64,000 bases of DNA from Leptothermofonsia sichuanensis E412 (GCF_019891175.1 NZ_CP072600.1:4092001-4156000), one strand, 5' to 3'. Positions 27,342-36,733 are shown, numbered from the stretch's first letter. Notes: generated by a model from the letters alone, not told the origin. Made by a program: numbers and translations.

Positions 27342-29699
27342 TCAAGGAGCAGTGGAGGCCTGAGAAGAGGGGCTGGCGGCACAGACTCCCAGTTGGGTGG
27401 GGGTCAGGGCAAGTTCCTGAGTAACCAGAGGCGCGATCGTTGCTTCCTCAACCCAGCCAGTCTGACCTGGCTGGACTGATCGGGGGGTGACACCTGCGGC
27501 TGAAGGGACTGAACACACCTTCAGCCGCAGCCAGTTCCCCTGATTGGGCACAAATTGACGGCTGGAAATTTGCAAAACACTGCCAATCGGAATGGTGCCC
27601 GTAGCCACAATGCCCTGAGTGGCATCTGGTTTTGGTGGTTGGGGTAAAAGAGTGATGGGAAGGGGCTGGTTACCTCCTGGCAACAGGGCACTGATCTGCA
27701 CCAGAGAACCAACGCTTAAAGGCGGCAGTGGGCTGGGAGGTGGGGGTGGGGTGGGAGTAGGAGACGGAGACTCTATCACTACAGGGCTGGGACTGACAGC
27801 AGGCGTGGGAGTCATCCGCGATCGCAATTCCGGGATCACCAGAGCCGCGACCAGACTCACCAAAGTAACCACGCCAGCTGCCCCTAATACAAATGGAAGA
27901 GGATTGGCCGCCCCCCAATGATGGGATATTTCCGGTTTGAGGGTCTGCGAAGATCGCTGGGCTGTCAGGGAACCAGGCTCCCGGTCATCCGCAGGAAACT
28001 GACCCGCTGGATCCGGGAGCGGCATTGTCAGAACTTCATCCAGAGGCTTTAGCGAAGCAGGATTGTCCTGAGTTGTTTGACAATAAACCAGCCCTACGGT
28101 CACGTTATCATGGCCATTTTCGCTGTTGGCGATCGCTACCAGTCGTTGGCTGGCTGTTGCCAGGTCTACTTTGCCATCTAATACCGGCAATAATTCGGTC
28201 TGCCAGTGCTGTTCAACCCGATCGTTATCGCTTAAACCGTCTGAGCACAATAAAAATAAGCAGTCCTCATCCAAAATAAACCGCTGCACGGTCGGATGCA
28301 GCAACGAGGAGGTATTCATTCCCAGAGCCTGGATTAGTGACCCGGATCCAGGCTGTTGTAGAGCTTCCCGATAGAGGGCATAGCCTAACCGCACTTCTCT
28401 TGATGCCAGGTCATCATCTAAAGTGACTTGATGACAGCCCGTGCGACTGATCCGGTAAACACGGCTGTCTCCCACATGGGTAATGTAAAGTTCATGGTGA
28501 TGAACCAGAGACATAACCAGCGTGGTCCCCATGCGCTGACGCTCCTGCCGCTGCTCACTATCATTGCGCCGACTGATAACATCATTGGCATTGAGGGCTG
28601 CCTGTTCCAGGTGGTGGGGCAGCGCTGTGGAGTCGAGCGACGCTGGCCGGGTAAAAAGTCGTTGCAGGTTTTGTTGAATCGTGGCGATCGCCAAGTTTGA
28701 CGCCACATCTCCGCCTTCATGCCCCCCAATCCCATCACACACGACGACCAGTGAAGCCGTTGTGGCAGCTAAAGCAGAGTCTGGGTTGAACCCATCCCCA
28801 CCAGAAATGGAAACCTTTAGCACGGAGCCGCTCGGAGGATAGCAGGCATCCTCATTCCGTTGCCGACTCGGTCCCTGATCTGTGCGGGTTGCAATCTGAA
28901 TCTGACGAGATTGCTCCTGCCCACAAATCGTCAATGCCCGATCCAGAACCATTACCAGTTGCTCTGCATTTCGGATCTGTCCCTGGATCATCTGCTGACA
29001 AATTTTGTCCAAAAAGCCAGCAATTTCCATCTGGGCTGTAGGCTGCCATTGTTGCCACAGCTTTGCCAGACTACTCAGGGATGGAGTCTTCCGTCCATCT
29101 GCCTGTAACTCCAGCACTCGTACCAGCGAACCCTCTACTTTCAAACAATCTGGACAGAGGAGTGTAGAAGCTGCGCCCTCCAGACTGAACGGTTGCCACA
29201 ACTGGGCAATTTGCCACAGCCAGTTTAGTTGCCTTAAACTACTGCTGTCTTTCCAGACATCCGTCAGGGCAGGCATCAGGGTTCCTTCCAGGGATGCGGT
29301 TGACTGGTTGCCTGTTCCATCCGGGTAAATCGGGGCCTGTTCCAGGAGCAAAATCTCAGAAGTCGCCCGCTTTTGTTCGACTCTCACCAGGCCAAAGACC
29401 TGGGGGGTATGGGGCTGAAAAATTGAAAGCTTGAGATAGGTTTCCACCCATGCAGACAGTTCTTCTGGCAGTTCAGGGGGAAGACCTGGATGGGTATCTA
29501 AGACAATTCGATCCTGCTTCAACAGATACCGACCACCTAAAAAGCTGCCGGGTTGCAAGGTTTCTATTCCCTCTCCAGTTGCCCACAAATACCGTCTGGG
29601 AATAGGAGTACGGCATTGCTGACAAAATTTGTGGCTCTCAGGATTGGGAGCCTGACATAGGGGGTTAGGGCAAAAAATTGTGACCGCGTCGCTTTGCAT
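27342..29699 (-). CDS. PP2C-type Ser/Thr phosphatase with zinc ribbon, degenerate kinase-like region and membrane anchor
   Basis: A 785-residue protein. It has an N-terminal zinc ribbon (Cys10, 15, 26, 29 in CPNPLCQ and KFCQQC) and a region at about 45-260 (GSFLGGRYLL, ILLLEQAPIYPDG, LNWLWQIAQLW) that resembles a kinase fold without catalytic motifs. The PP2C domain follows at about 268-540 with metal-binding residues in RNED, VVVCDGIGGHEGG, THVGDSRVYR, LLCSDGLSD and GHDNVTVG. One transmembrane helix lies near 605-630 (FVLGAAGVVTLVSLVAALVI), then a Pro-rich linker and a C-terminal SH3-like region. PP2C enzymes remove phosphate from Ser/Thr. It lies upstream of, and on the same strand as, the FHA-containing gene, so the two may act on the same phosphoproteins (inference). 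The kinase-like reading is tentative. Confidence 0.87.
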   Translation of the reverse strand: MQSDAVTIFCPNPLCQAPNPESHKFCQQCRTPIPRRYLWATGEGIETLQPGSFLGGRYLLKQDRIVLDTHPGLPPELPEELSAWVETYLKLSIFQPHTPQVFGLVRVEQKRATSEILLLEQAPIYPDGTGNQSTASLEGTLMPALTDVWKDSSSLRQLNWLWQIAQLWQPFSLEGAASTLLCPDCLKVEGSLVRVLELQADGRKTPSLSSLAKLWQQWQPTAQMEIAGFLDKICQQMIQGQIRNAEQLVMVLDRALTICGQEQSRQIQIATRTDQGPSRQRNEDACYPPSGSVLKVSISGGDGFNPDSALAATTASLVVVCDGIGGHEGGDVASNLAIATIQQNLQRLFTRPASLDSTALPHHLEQAALNANDVISRRNDSEQRQERQRMGTTLVMSLVHHHELYITHVGDSRVYRISRTGCHQVTLDDDLASREVRLGYALYREALQQPGSGSLIQALGMNTSSLLHPTVQRFILDEDCLFLLCSDGLSDNDRVEQHWQTELLPVLDGKVDLATASQRLVAIANSENGHDNVTVGLVYCQTTQDNPASLKPLDEVLTMPLPDPAGQFPADDREPGSLTAQRSSQTLKPEISHHWGAANPLPFVLGAAGVVTLVSLVAALVIPELRSRMTPTPAVSPSPVVIESPSPTPTPPPPPSPLPPLSVGSLVQISALLPGGNQPLPITLLPQPPKPDATQGIVATGTIPIGSVLQISSRQFVPNQGNWLRLKVCSVPSAAGVTPRSVQPGQTGWVEEATIAPLVTQELALTPTQLGVCAASPSSQASTAP

Positions 29700-29747
29700 A
29701 GCGATTCCTATTGATTCCCTCTATGGTAAACCCAGGAATTTAAGTGG

Positions 29748-30656
29748 CTAACAGGAAAAAAGCATTGTCAGACAATTGGGAAAGTCGGTAATCAGTCCGT
29801 TGACCCCTGAATCAATTAACTGTCTCATGATTGTAGGGTCATTGACTGTCCAGGGAATCACTGAAAAGCCTGCTTTCTGTAGTTCTGAAACAGGTTGCAG
29901 GAATACTGGAGATTCTGGAAGCAGCGTTTCAAAGTTGGGAGAGTAAACATCGATAAAACCAGTTGCCTGGAGCAATGAAGCGAGATCTCCCTGAGCATCC
30001 TCAAACTCCAGCCCTGCCAGGAAAGGGGATGCCCGCCCTGAACCCCAGAGTGTGCTGGTTGTTTGATCATGTAGCACCAGGGCAGCGGTTTGAATGGCTG
30101 GGTTAAGCTGTTTGACCTGCCGCAACACTCGCCAATCAAAGGATTGAATGGTTGTTCGTTCAGTCACATTGTTTTGAACAATGATTTCTACCAATTTCTC
30201 AGCAAAAATTTCTGGGCTGGCAGTTGCATCAGGCTGTAAAGGGCTGACCTTACTCTCAATGTTGTAGCAAATCTGGGGATTTCTGGCTTCAGCCAGGTCA
30301 AACACCTGTTGTAAAGTCGGGATTCGAGAGCCTGGAACCGGTTTCTGTTGGGGGAAACGAACTGGATCCGGATTTAAAGTGCCACAGTCAAAAGCTTGAA
30401 TTTCTGTAACAGTCAGGTTTTTGATCCAGAGGGGCGGGGCGGGGGGGCACCGATCGCCCTTTGCATCCAGGCAGAGGGATGGATTGATAAACGGATCATG
30501 GCAAACCACCAGAACCCCATCGGCAGAAATGCCCGTGTCCATTTCCAGGGTTGTCACTCCCAGGGCGATCGCATACTCAAACCCTGCCAGGGTATTCTCA
30601 GGACGTAAACCCCTTGCGCCCCGATGCCCCTGGATATCAAACCGATTTCGACTCAT
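29748..30656 (-). CDS. Glycerophosphodiester phosphodiesterase family protein
   Basis: Hydrolyses glycerophosphodiesters to glycerol-3-phosphate and an alcohol; a TIM-barrel fold. From the ATG at 30654-30656 (MSRNRFDIQGHRGARGL) it is 302 residues. Catalytic residues are visible: His-Arg in GHRGARGLRPENT, Glu-Asp in TLEMDTGISADG, His in VVCHDP, and Glu in YNIESKVSP. The C-terminal VNDPTIMRQLIDSGVNGLITDFP is typical. No signal peptide is seen, so it is probably cytoplasmic. It overlaps the upstream small membrane protein gene by 20 bp, suggesting one transcript. Confidence 0.9.
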   Translation of the reverse strand: MSRNRFDIQGHRGARGLRPENTLAGFEYAIALGVTTLEMDTGISADGVLVVCHDPFINPSLCLDAKGDRCPPAPPLWIKNLTVTEIQAFDCGTLNPDPVRFPQQKPVPGSRIPTLQQVFDLAEARNPQICYNIESKVSPLQPDATASPEIFAEKLVEIIVQNNVTERTTIQSFDWRVLRQVKQLNPAIQTAALVLHDQTTSTLWGSGRASPFLAGLEFEDAQGDLASLLQATGFIDVYSPNFETLLPESPVFLQPVSELQKAGFSVIPWTVNDPTIMRQLIDSGVNGLITDFPNCLTMLFSC

Positions 30657-30885
30657 CTTCTTTTGACCACGCTTCCAGCAAGCCACTAGAGGCGACCAGC
30701 CGTGGATAGAGCACTAGAAAGAACACCATCCAGACTAACACCGGAACTGCCACAACCAGACTCACCCAGAGGGTTCTTGTCAGCAACCAGCTTCCGCCAA
30801 TTAGCCCACTACCGGTCAGGAAGATTGACCAGGGCTGACACCACCAGGGCTTATATGCCCAGACACTCGGAATTTTCTCTGCCAT
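30637..30885 (-). CDS. Small two-helix membrane protein (DUF6737-like)
   Basis: An 82-residue protein from the ATG at 30883-30885 (MAEKIPSVWAYKPWWCQPWS); upstream codons in frame are unlikely. Two hydrophobic helices lie at about 20-38 and 40-62, with a short charged tail EAWSKEDESKSV. I recall this pattern from a conserved cyanobacterial family of unknown function, DUF6737, but the name is from memory. It overlaps the phosphodiesterase gene by 20 bp. A dispersed repeat (30979-31014) lies about 95 bp upstream. Confidence 0.7.
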   Translation of the reverse strand: MAEKIPSVWAYKPWWCQPWSIFLTGSGLIGGSWLLTRTLWVSLVVAVPVLVWMVFFLVLYPRLVASSGLLEAWSKEDESKSV

Positions 30886-30978
30886 TGGTTTGTTATGCGT
30901 TAGTAGTTCTGGTAATAAGACGATGTATGTGACATACACAAAGGAAAATTTCTGTGAAGGATTGGGGAAGTAATCACC

Positions 30979-31014
30979 TGTAAAACTCACCACAAAGGCA
31001 CAAAGGACACAAAG
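30979..31014 (-). repeat. Dispersed TTTGTG-rich repeat, copy 2
   Basis: The reverse complement reads CTTTGTGTCCTTTGTGCCTT then TGTGGTGAGTTTTACA, nearly identical to 11347-11385. It lies in the spacer upstream of the small membrane protein gene. Confidence 0.7.
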
Positions 31015-31102
31015 CAGGCTCCTGGCACCCCTGGTCTTTTCGTGGTTCTGTTTCGGTACAGTATCTTTACTAATTTACATTGCCTACGAGAATAATTGTT
31101 TC

Positions 31103-31822
31103 TTACAAAAGAGCCCGCAGTTTAACCACTTCCCCAATCACAATCACACAGGGAGAAAGAGAAGTTCCGGCTGTCCGGTTCACAATATTCGCCAGAGTCC
31201 CTTCCCAAATCTGCTGTTGGGGATGCCCTGCCCAGCGGATAATGGCAACTGGGGTCAGAGGCGATCGCCCGTGCCGTTGAAGCTGATGCACAATTTCAGG
31301 CAGCCAGCGCCCTCCCATCAACACAACCAGCGTTTCCAGGCGAGCCAGGGCTTCCCAATCCAGCCGGTCTGGTTCGTGGGCACTGACGACCACAAACCCT
31401 CGACTTAAAACGGGATCGGTTAAGGGAATATGCGCCAGCAAAGGGGCTGCCAGCGCAGAAGATAGACCAGGAATTACCTCGTAGTCACAGTTGGCTGCCT
31501 TCAAAGCCTGAATTTCAGAGTGGGCACGCCCAAAAATAAATGGATCGCCGCTTTTCAGGCGCACAACCTGCTGTCCCTGGCGACAGTAATGGACCAGCAG
31601 ATGGTTAATTTCTGCCTGCTCCATACTGGGTTGACCACCCCGTTTACCAACGGCCAGCCGGGTGCAGGACGCTGGCACAACCCCCAGCAATTCACGATCA
31701 ACTAACCCATCATAAACCAGCACCTCTGCCTGCAAGAGAAGCTGATGCCCCCGCACCGTCAGATAGGTTAAATTGCCGGGACCTGAACCAACCAGGTACA
31801 CTTTACCAGTCTGTTGAGTCAT
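31103..31822 (-). CDS. cobA: Uroporphyrinogen-III C-methyltransferase
   Basis: Transfers two methyl groups from S-adenosylmethionine to uroporphyrinogen III, giving precorrin-2 for siroheme and cobalamin. From the ATG at 31820-31822 it is 239 residues, so a CobA-only enzyme without the CysG dehydrogenase part. Motifs are VYLVGSGPGNLTYLTVRG, EVLVYDGLV, VVRLKSGDPFIFGR, YEVIPGLSSALA, HIPLTDPVLSRGF and VVLMGG. It is alone on its strand between the small membrane protein and the KtrA-like gene, with no adjoining siroheme genes. Confidence 0.93.
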   Translation of the reverse strand: MTQQTGKVYLVGSGPGNLTYLTVRGHQLLLQAEVLVYDGLVDRELLGVVPASCTRLAVGKRGGQPSMEQAEINHLLVHYCRQGQQVVRLKSGDPFIFGRAHSEIQALKAANCDYEVIPGLSSALAAPLLAHIPLTDPVLSRGFVVVSAHEPDRLDWEALARLETLVVLMGGRWLPEIVHQLQRHGRSPLTPVAIIRWAGHPQQQIWEGTLANIVNRTAGTSLSPCVIVIGEVVKLRALL

Positions 31823-31908
31823 CAATTACTTCAGGCAGAGGAGAGAGCCGGACAGAGGCAGAAAGGAATAATGGTTAAAGGCTCAATGCTCAATTCCTGA
31901 CGCTCTTT

Positions 31909-31952
31909 CTAAATTGGCAATCGATTGATACTAAATTGGCAATCGATTGATA
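31909..31952 (-). repeat. 22-bp exact tandem duplication at the 3' end of the KtrA-like gene
   Basis: Two perfect copies, 31909-31930 and 31931-31952, each containing AAATTGGCAATCGATTGATA. The 31931 copy encodes the last residues INRLPI and the stop. The other repeats the same codons downstream of the stop. This is a recent slippage or recombination duplication. Confidence 0.9.
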
Positions 31953-32635
31953 CAGGTGTTTGAGCCAATCACCACAATCGCTGCGCCCTTTTCCAGTTGC
32001 TTACTGGGGGATGGATTAATCTCAAACTTACCATCCTGGCTGACGGCTAATACGTTTAAGCCATAATTGCTGCGGAGCCGAAGTTCAGCGATGGTTTTAC
32101 CCGCAAAGTGCTCAGGAATAATCACCTCGACGATGCTATGTTCAGGGTCTAACTCAAAGCGATCAAGAATACCAGGTTTGGTCAGCGATCGCGCCAGAGC
32201 ACAGCCAGTTTCATGCTCTGGAAACACGACATGATCTGCCCCGACCTTTAACAGTAACTTCATGTGAATTTCTGAAGAAGCTTTTGCGACCACATGGCGC
32301 ACGCCCCCTTCCTTCACATTCAGCGTTGTGATAATGCTCTCCTGAACATAATTGCCGATCGCCACGATCACCGTATCTTGCTCAAAGATTCCAGCTTCCC
32401 GGAGGGCCGTGGGCTGGGTTGAGTCAAGCTGCCGGGCATGGGCAGCGATGCGATCGGACAAAACCTGATCAACCTTTGCATTGTCACTATCGACGCAGAG
32501 CACGTCGTATCCCTGTTGATATAAGGTGGCGGCAACGGCTCGCCCAAAACGCCCTAACCCAATAACGGCAAACTGCCGGTTCTTTAAGTCAGCCCGGAGG
32601 TTATGAAAAAAGTTCAAAGACGATAAGCTAACCAA
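31931..32635 (-). CDS. ktrA: KtrA-like potassium uptake regulator (RCK_N/RCK_C)
   Basis: A cytoplasmic regulatory subunit of Ktr-type K+ uptake, 234 residues. RCK_N at about 20-140 has the nucleotide-binding FAVIGLGRFGRAVAATLYQQG, VLCVDSD and VIVAIG motifs. RCK_C is at about 145-230 (EVIIPEHFAGKTIAEL). The start appears to be TTG (32633-32635); the MVSLSSLNFF beginning suits the family. The last codons are duplicated in the 22-bp tandem repeat. The partner channel gene ktrB is often nearby in cyanobacteria but is not in this window. A single RCK protein might also serve another K+ channel. Confidence 0.88.
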   Translation of the reverse strand: MVSLSSLNFFHNLRADLKNRQFAVIGLGRFGRAVAATLYQQGYDVLCVDSDNAKVDQVLSDRIAAHARQLDSTQPTALREAGIFEQDTVIVAIGNYVQESIITTLNVKEGGVRHVVAKASSEIHMKLLLKVGADHVVFPEHETGCALARSLTKPGILDRFELDPEHSIVEVIIPEHFAGKTIAELRLRSNYGLNVLAVSQDGKFEINPSPSKQLEKGAAIVVIGSNTCINRLPI

Positions 32636-33006
32636 TGGCTATCGGCACAAACTTCCTGTGAGCAACAGTAAAGTGCCGCCTCCTATCTAAACGTCAGATC
32701 TTAAAAACAATCGACCACAGGGTCTGTTACAGACTTTAACATCTTCGTTTGACAGAAGTAATCCGGGTATCAATTTTTTGTTGGAGAGCTGAATATACAC
32801 AGATACTTGAAAACCAATTTCTGCCAGGTTTTATAGCAACCCTGTCTAAATCGTGGTCCAAAAGTCCTGCTCAGCCTTGTTTACAGAATTTTTAATTTCG
32901 ACAAACCACTGGAACGCCGGTACGAAAATCGTTTTTTTACCAGACACCCAGGTTTCGTTTAATTTCTGACAAGAAATCCGATTTCTTGGAATTCTGAACC
33001 GATGCT
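32636..33006. other. Spacer of about 370 bp between prfA and the KtrA-like gene
   Basis: It carries the upstream region of the KtrA-like gene (32640-32850) and a dispersed repeat at 32903-33010 that reaches the prfA stop. A perfect hairpin CAAGAAAT-CCG-ATTTCTTG at 32970-32988 may act as a 3' end for the ribosomal transcript. No gene seen. Confidence 0.6.
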
Positions 33007-33010
33007 CTAG
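32903..33010. repeat. About 110-bp dispersed repeat, copy 1, supplying the prfA stop codon
   Basis: Shares roughly three quarters of its bases with 56839-56950: AACCACTGGAACGCCG at one end, AGAAATCCGAT in the middle and TTCTGAAC.GATGCTCTAG at the other. It includes the TAG stop of prfA (33007-33009). An internal hairpin is perfect here and imperfect in copy 2. Confidence 0.75.
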
Positions 33011-34119
33011 ACGACGGATGGTTGATTGCTGGTTTCAGCCGCCATTGCTTCTAGCTGATCCTGCTGATCCTGGGAGATACAGGTTTGAATTAAATTTTCC
33101 AGGTCTCCCTCCAGGGCAGGGGCAAGACTGAAGTTTTGCCCCAGTCGATGATCAGTAATTCGATTATCTTTGTAGTTGTAGGTTCGAATTTTTTCAGAGC
33201 GAGATCCAGTACCTACCTGCATCCGTCGTGCAGAGGTGACGGCTTGCTGCTGCTCCTGGAGCTTCATTTCGTACAGCTTTGCTCGCAGAATCTGCATTGC
33301 CCGTTCGCGGTTTTGAAGCTGCGATCGCTCCTCCATGCACTTAATCCGAATGCCTGTTGGCTTGTGCAGAAGGTCTACCGCGGTCTCAACCTTGTTGACA
33401 TTCTGCCCGCCAGCACCCCCTGACCGGATGGTTGAAATTTCAACATCATTGGGGTCAATGTGAACCTCGACATCGTCAATTTCAGGCATGACGGCTACAG
33501 TTGCGGTTGAAGTGTGGACCCGGCCCTGGGCCTCTGTCGCCGGAACCCGCTGAACCCGATGAACACCTGCCTCAAACTTAAGTTTGCTGTATACGCGATC
33601 GCCCTGGATCTCTAAAATGGCTTCCTTGAAGCCACCCATATCTGCCGGAGACTCACTGACCAGCTTCACCCGCCAGCCCTGAGTCTCCGCATATTTAGAG
33701 TACATTCGCACCAGGTCACCGGCCCAAATGCTGGCCTCATCGCCGCCCGCCCCTGCCCGAATCTCTAACATGATGTTCTTATCATCATTGGGATCACTCG
33801 GCAGTAATAAAATCTTCAGACGAGTTTCTAACTGTTCCAGCTTCGTCTCAAGCTCGTCGACCTCCAGGGCTGCCATCTCCTGCAACTCCGGATCCGCTCC
33901 GGCATCTTTCAGGATCTGCCTTGCCCCAACCAGTTCCTGCTGAGCCGCCTTCCAGGCATTGTAGACATTGACAATATCCTCTAATGAGGAACGTGCCTTA
34001 GCAATCCGTTGCAACTCGGAGGGATCTTGAGAAACATCAGGATCTGCCAGCCGTCGGGTCAGTTCATTGAAAGTTTGCTCAACGGAACGTAGCTTGTCTA
34101 GCAAGTATGCTTCAGCCAT
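33007..34119 (-). CDS. prfA: Peptide chain release factor 1
   Basis: Reads UAA and UAG and releases the finished peptide. It has 370 residues. The GGQ catalytic motif lies in [18 protein letters not shown], and the codon-recognition region near [23 protein letters not shown] fits RF1. The final residues NQPSVV and the stop run into a dispersed repeat (32903-33010), so the C-terminal tail was probably trimmed or altered by that element. It ends the long ribosomal cluster, 103 bp after rpmE, as in many cyanobacteria. Confidence 0.96.
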   Translation of the reverse strand: MAEAYLLDKLRSVEQTFNELTRRLADPDVSQDPSELQRIAKARSSLEDIVNVYNAWKAAQQELVGARQILKDAGADPELQEMAALEVDELETKLEQLETRLKILLLPSDPNDDKNIMLEIRAGAGGDEASIWAGDLVRMYSKYAETQGWRVKLVSESPADMGGFKEAILEIQGDRVYSKLKFEAGVHRVQRVPATEAQGRVHTSTATVAVMPEIDDVEVHIDPNDVEISTIRSGGAGGQNVNKVETAVDLLHKPTGIRIKCMEERSQLQNRERAMQILRAKLYEMKLQEQQQAVTSARRMQVGTGSRSEKIRTYNYKDNRITDHRLGQNFSLAPALEGDLENLIQTCISQDQQDQLEAMAAETSNQPSVV

Positions 34120-34222
34120 AGAAGGGAATCACTCAGACGATAGGGGTCTAGCCAGGAAATCAAAGACTCAGTTCTCAGATGGTCAATCCAAAACCCAAAA
34201 TCCAACGTGCAGAGTCTCTACC

Positions 34223-34471
34223 CTAACGCTTTTTCTTCGTCTGAGCCGTGGTTTCTTCACCACCTTCCATCATGCCGTACTTCCGCAGGAAACGCTCAAC
34301 TCGACCTTCGGTGTCAATAATCTTCTGGGTCCCTGTATAAAAAGGATGGTTTCCCGACCACACATCAACGTGTAACTCTGGCTTGGTAGATCCGATGGTC
34401 ATCACTACTTCGCCATTACAGTAAACCTTGGCTTCCGGGTACCACTTGGGATGAATATTAGGCTTAGCCAT
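34223..34471 (-). CDS. rpmE: 50S ribosomal protein L31, zinc-free form
   Basis: An 82-residue protein with STKPELHVDVWSGNHPFYTGTQ. The four Cys of the zinc-binding L31 form are reduced to one (VYCNGE), so it is the C- type, which needs no zinc. The tail EGGEETTAQTKKKR is longer than in most relatives. It lies between rpsI and prfA. Confidence 0.95.
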   Translation of the reverse strand: MAKPNIHPKWYPEAKVYCNGEVVMTIGSTKPELHVDVWSGNHPFYTGTQKIIDTEGRVERFLRKYGMMEGGEETTAQTKKKR

Positions 34472-34573
34472 CTCTACACTCGCTTAACAATCGGACTGAC
34501 GCTTACACTTATTCTAGACCTTAACTTTCCTCGACTTCCCACAGGCAATCCACAACCTGGAGTCCAAGGAGAT

Positions 34574-34984
34574 TTAACGTTTTGAGTACTGCGGCGCTTT
34601 CCGTGCTTTCCGCAAACCATACTTCTTACGCTCTTTGGCACGGGGATCACGGGTAAGGTAACCTTCAGTTTTCAACGGTTTACGGTTGTCCGGGTCTAAC
34701 TGGCAGAGGGCACGGGCAACGCCTAAGCGAACGGCATCTGCCTGTCCTGTCAGTCCACCGCCGTGGGCATTCACCAAAATATCGTACTCACTTTCATGCC
34801 CCAGCGTCTCTAAAGGAGCCTTTGCCATCGCCAGATAGTCTGCATTGAACTGAAAGTAATGATCACCGGGCTTCCCGTTTACAATCAGTTGTCCGCTACC
34901 GGGAACCAGCCGAACACGGGCGATCGCAGATTTGCGCCGTCCGGTGCCAAAATACATGACTCGACCCTGGTCTGTTGCTTGCAT
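34574..34984 (-). CDS. rpsI: 30S ribosomal protein S9
   Basis: A 136-residue protein with the typical start ([20 protein letters not shown] after a short leader) and the C-terminal [17 protein letters not shown], whose last Arg contacts P-site tRNA. The ATG overlaps the rplM stop by one base (TAATG), so translation is coupled. Confidence 0.97.
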   Translation of the reverse strand: MQATDQGRVMYFGTGRRKSAIARVRLVPGSGQLIVNGKPGDHYFQFNADYLAMAKAPLETLGHESEYDILVNAHGGGLTGQADAVRLGVARALCQLDPDNRKPLKTEGYLTRDPRAKERKKYGLRKARKAPQYSKR

Positions 34985-35439
34985 TAATTCTGTCCTCCTG
35001 GAATGGTTTTAATTTCTAACGTTTCAGGTTTCTGCGCCTGATGGGGATGTTCAGGTCCGGCATACACTTTTAGCTTGGTAAAAAGCTGGCGTCCCAGGGT
35101 ATTTTTGGGTAGCATTCCCTTAACAGCATGTTCGACGATGCGTTCAGGAACTCGTGCCTGAAGTTTGGCAAAGGTTTCTGTCTTCATGCCACCGGGGCGA
35201 CCGGAGTGACGGCGATAGAGCTTTTGGGTGCGCTTTTTGCCTGTCACATCAACTTTCTCAGCATTCACCACAATCACAAAATCCCCGGTGTCCATAAAAG
35301 GGGTATAGGTTGGCTTGTTCTTGCCTCGCAGCACCATGGCAATTTCACTCGCAAGGCGACCAAGGCGCTGATTTGTGGCATCAACCACGTACCACTTACG
35401 CTCGATAGTGTCTTGAGGGGGAAGGTAGGTTTTATTCAT
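34984..35439 (-). CDS. rplM: 50S ribosomal protein L13
   Basis: A 151-residue protein from the ATG at 35437-35439 ([20 protein letters not shown]); an upstream in-frame stretch of 17 codons is not conserved. Motifs are [14 protein letters not shown] and [12 protein letters not shown]. It pairs with rpsI as in most bacteria. Confidence 0.97.
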   Translation of the reverse strand: MNKTYLPPQDTIERKWYVVDATNQRLGRLASEIAMVLRGKNKPTYTPFMDTGDFVIVVNAEKVDVTGKKRTQKLYRRHSGRPGGMKTETFAKLQARVPERIVEHAVKGMLPKNTLGRQLFTKLKVYAGPEHPHQAQKPETLEIKTIPGGQN

Positions 35440-35530
35440 GACAGTCACGGTATTTTTCAGATGGGTTTGAGAGGGGAAAAAATCAATCAAAAGTAAATTC
35501 TTAACCGGTTCTTAACGAGACTTCCAGAAA

Positions 35531-36379
35531 CTAGATGACAGCGGACAGTTCAGGCAAAGTTGGTAAGGAAAAAGCAGGTTGGGTATCAAACCAGACATCG
35601 GGAGGAAACGGAAAATCAGGGTAGCCGACTCGCAGTAAACAAAGACCCTGAGCAGGAGCGGCGTATTTGACCTGGTCCCGATGTTGTGCCTGCCAAATTT
35701 CGGTAAAACTGAGGGGCGATCGCACCCCTCGCCCGACCTGAACCAATAGTCCCACCAACAAGCGCATCATGCCATAGAGAAAACCACTCGCCTGCACTTC
35801 AATGCAAACAAATGCCCCCCGACGCTGGCATTCAGCCACCTGTACATCCACCCATGAATGGGGACGCTTAGAGCCAGCCCGGTGAAATGCTGCCAGGTGA
35901 TGTCGCCCAAGCAAGGGAGTCAGCGCATCTTGAATCAACGACTCATCCAGTGGCTCATAGTAGTAGTGCCAGCTAAAGGGTCGAACAAACAAATTGGGAC
36001 GAGGATCGGTATAAAGGATATAGCGATAACGCCGCCAGATTGCTGAAAACCGGGCATGCCAGGTAGAACCGACAACCGCCGATGCTCGAATTAAAACGTC
36101 CTCAGACAACCGGGCATTCAGAATATCTGCCCAGCGATGGGCAGGAATCCTGGCTGGGGCGTCAAAGTGAGCAACCTGGGCAGCCGCGTGAACTCCAGTA
36201 TCCGTTCGACCAGCCGCATGAATCCGCACTGGATAGCCCAAAACCGATTCAATCGTGGTTTCAATCTCCTCTTGAACCGTCCGCTGATTGGGCTGCCGTT
36301 GCCATCCATGAAAGTGAGTGCCCAGGTATTGAATTACCAGGGCAACTCGCTGGATTGGCAGTGAGGTTTCTGAAGTCAT
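35531..36379 (-). CDS. truA: tRNA pseudouridine(38-40) synthase
   Basis: Makes pseudouridine at positions 38-40 of the tRNA anticodon arm. It has 282 residues, with the catalytic Asp in HAAGRTDTGVHAAAQVAHFD, YLGTHFHGWQRQ at the N-terminus, and FLYGMMRLLVGLLVQVG near the C-terminus. It starts only 3 bp after the rplQ stop and sits at its usual cyanobacterial place between rplQ and rplM. Confidence 0.96.
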   Translation of the reverse strand: MTSETSLPIQRVALVIQYLGTHFHGWQRQPNQRTVQEEIETTIESVLGYPVRIHAAGRTDTGVHAAAQVAHFDAPARIPAHRWADILNARLSEDVLIRASAVVGSTWHARFSAIWRRYRYILYTDPRPNLFVRPFSWHYYYEPLDESLIQDALTPLLGRHHLAAFHRAGSKRPHSWVDVQVAECQRRGAFVCIEVQASGFLYGMMRLLVGLLVQVGRGVRSPLSFTEIWQAQHRDQVKYAAPAQGLCLLRVGYPDFPFPPDVWFDTQPAFSLPTLPELSAVI

Positions 36380-36382
36380 GAA

Positions 36383-36733
36383 TCAAATGAGTTCAATGAT
36401 TGCCATCTCGGCATTATCGCCCCGACGAGAAACCGTTCGGATGATACGGGTATATCCACCTTCGCGATCGCCATAACGGTCAGCCGCTTGCTCAAATAAA
36501 GCATGAACGAGCTGCTTATCATACAGGTATCCAATCGCCTGCCGACGGGCAGCCAGGGACCCATCCTTTGCGAGCGTAATCATGCGCTCAGTTTCAGAAC
36601 GAACCGCCTTAGCACGAGTTTTAGTCGTCGTAATTCGACCATGGCGAATCAACTCGGTCGTCAACGCCCGTAGGAGGGCGCGACGCTGGTCAGCAGGCTT
36701 ACTAAGTTGAGGAACACGGCAACGGTGACGCAT
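36383..36733 (-). CDS. rplQ: 50S ribosomal protein L17
   Basis: A 116-residue protein beginning [20 protein letters not shown] and ending [20 protein letters not shown]. It lies close to the exit tunnel. The gene is 114 bp after rpoA and 3 bp before truA. Confidence 0.97.
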   Translation of the reverse strand: MRHRCRVPQLSKPADQRRALLRALTTELIRHGRITTTKTRAKAVRSETERMITLAKDGSLAARRQAIGYLYDKQLVHALFEQAADRYGDREGGYTRIIRTVSRRGDNAEMAIIELI

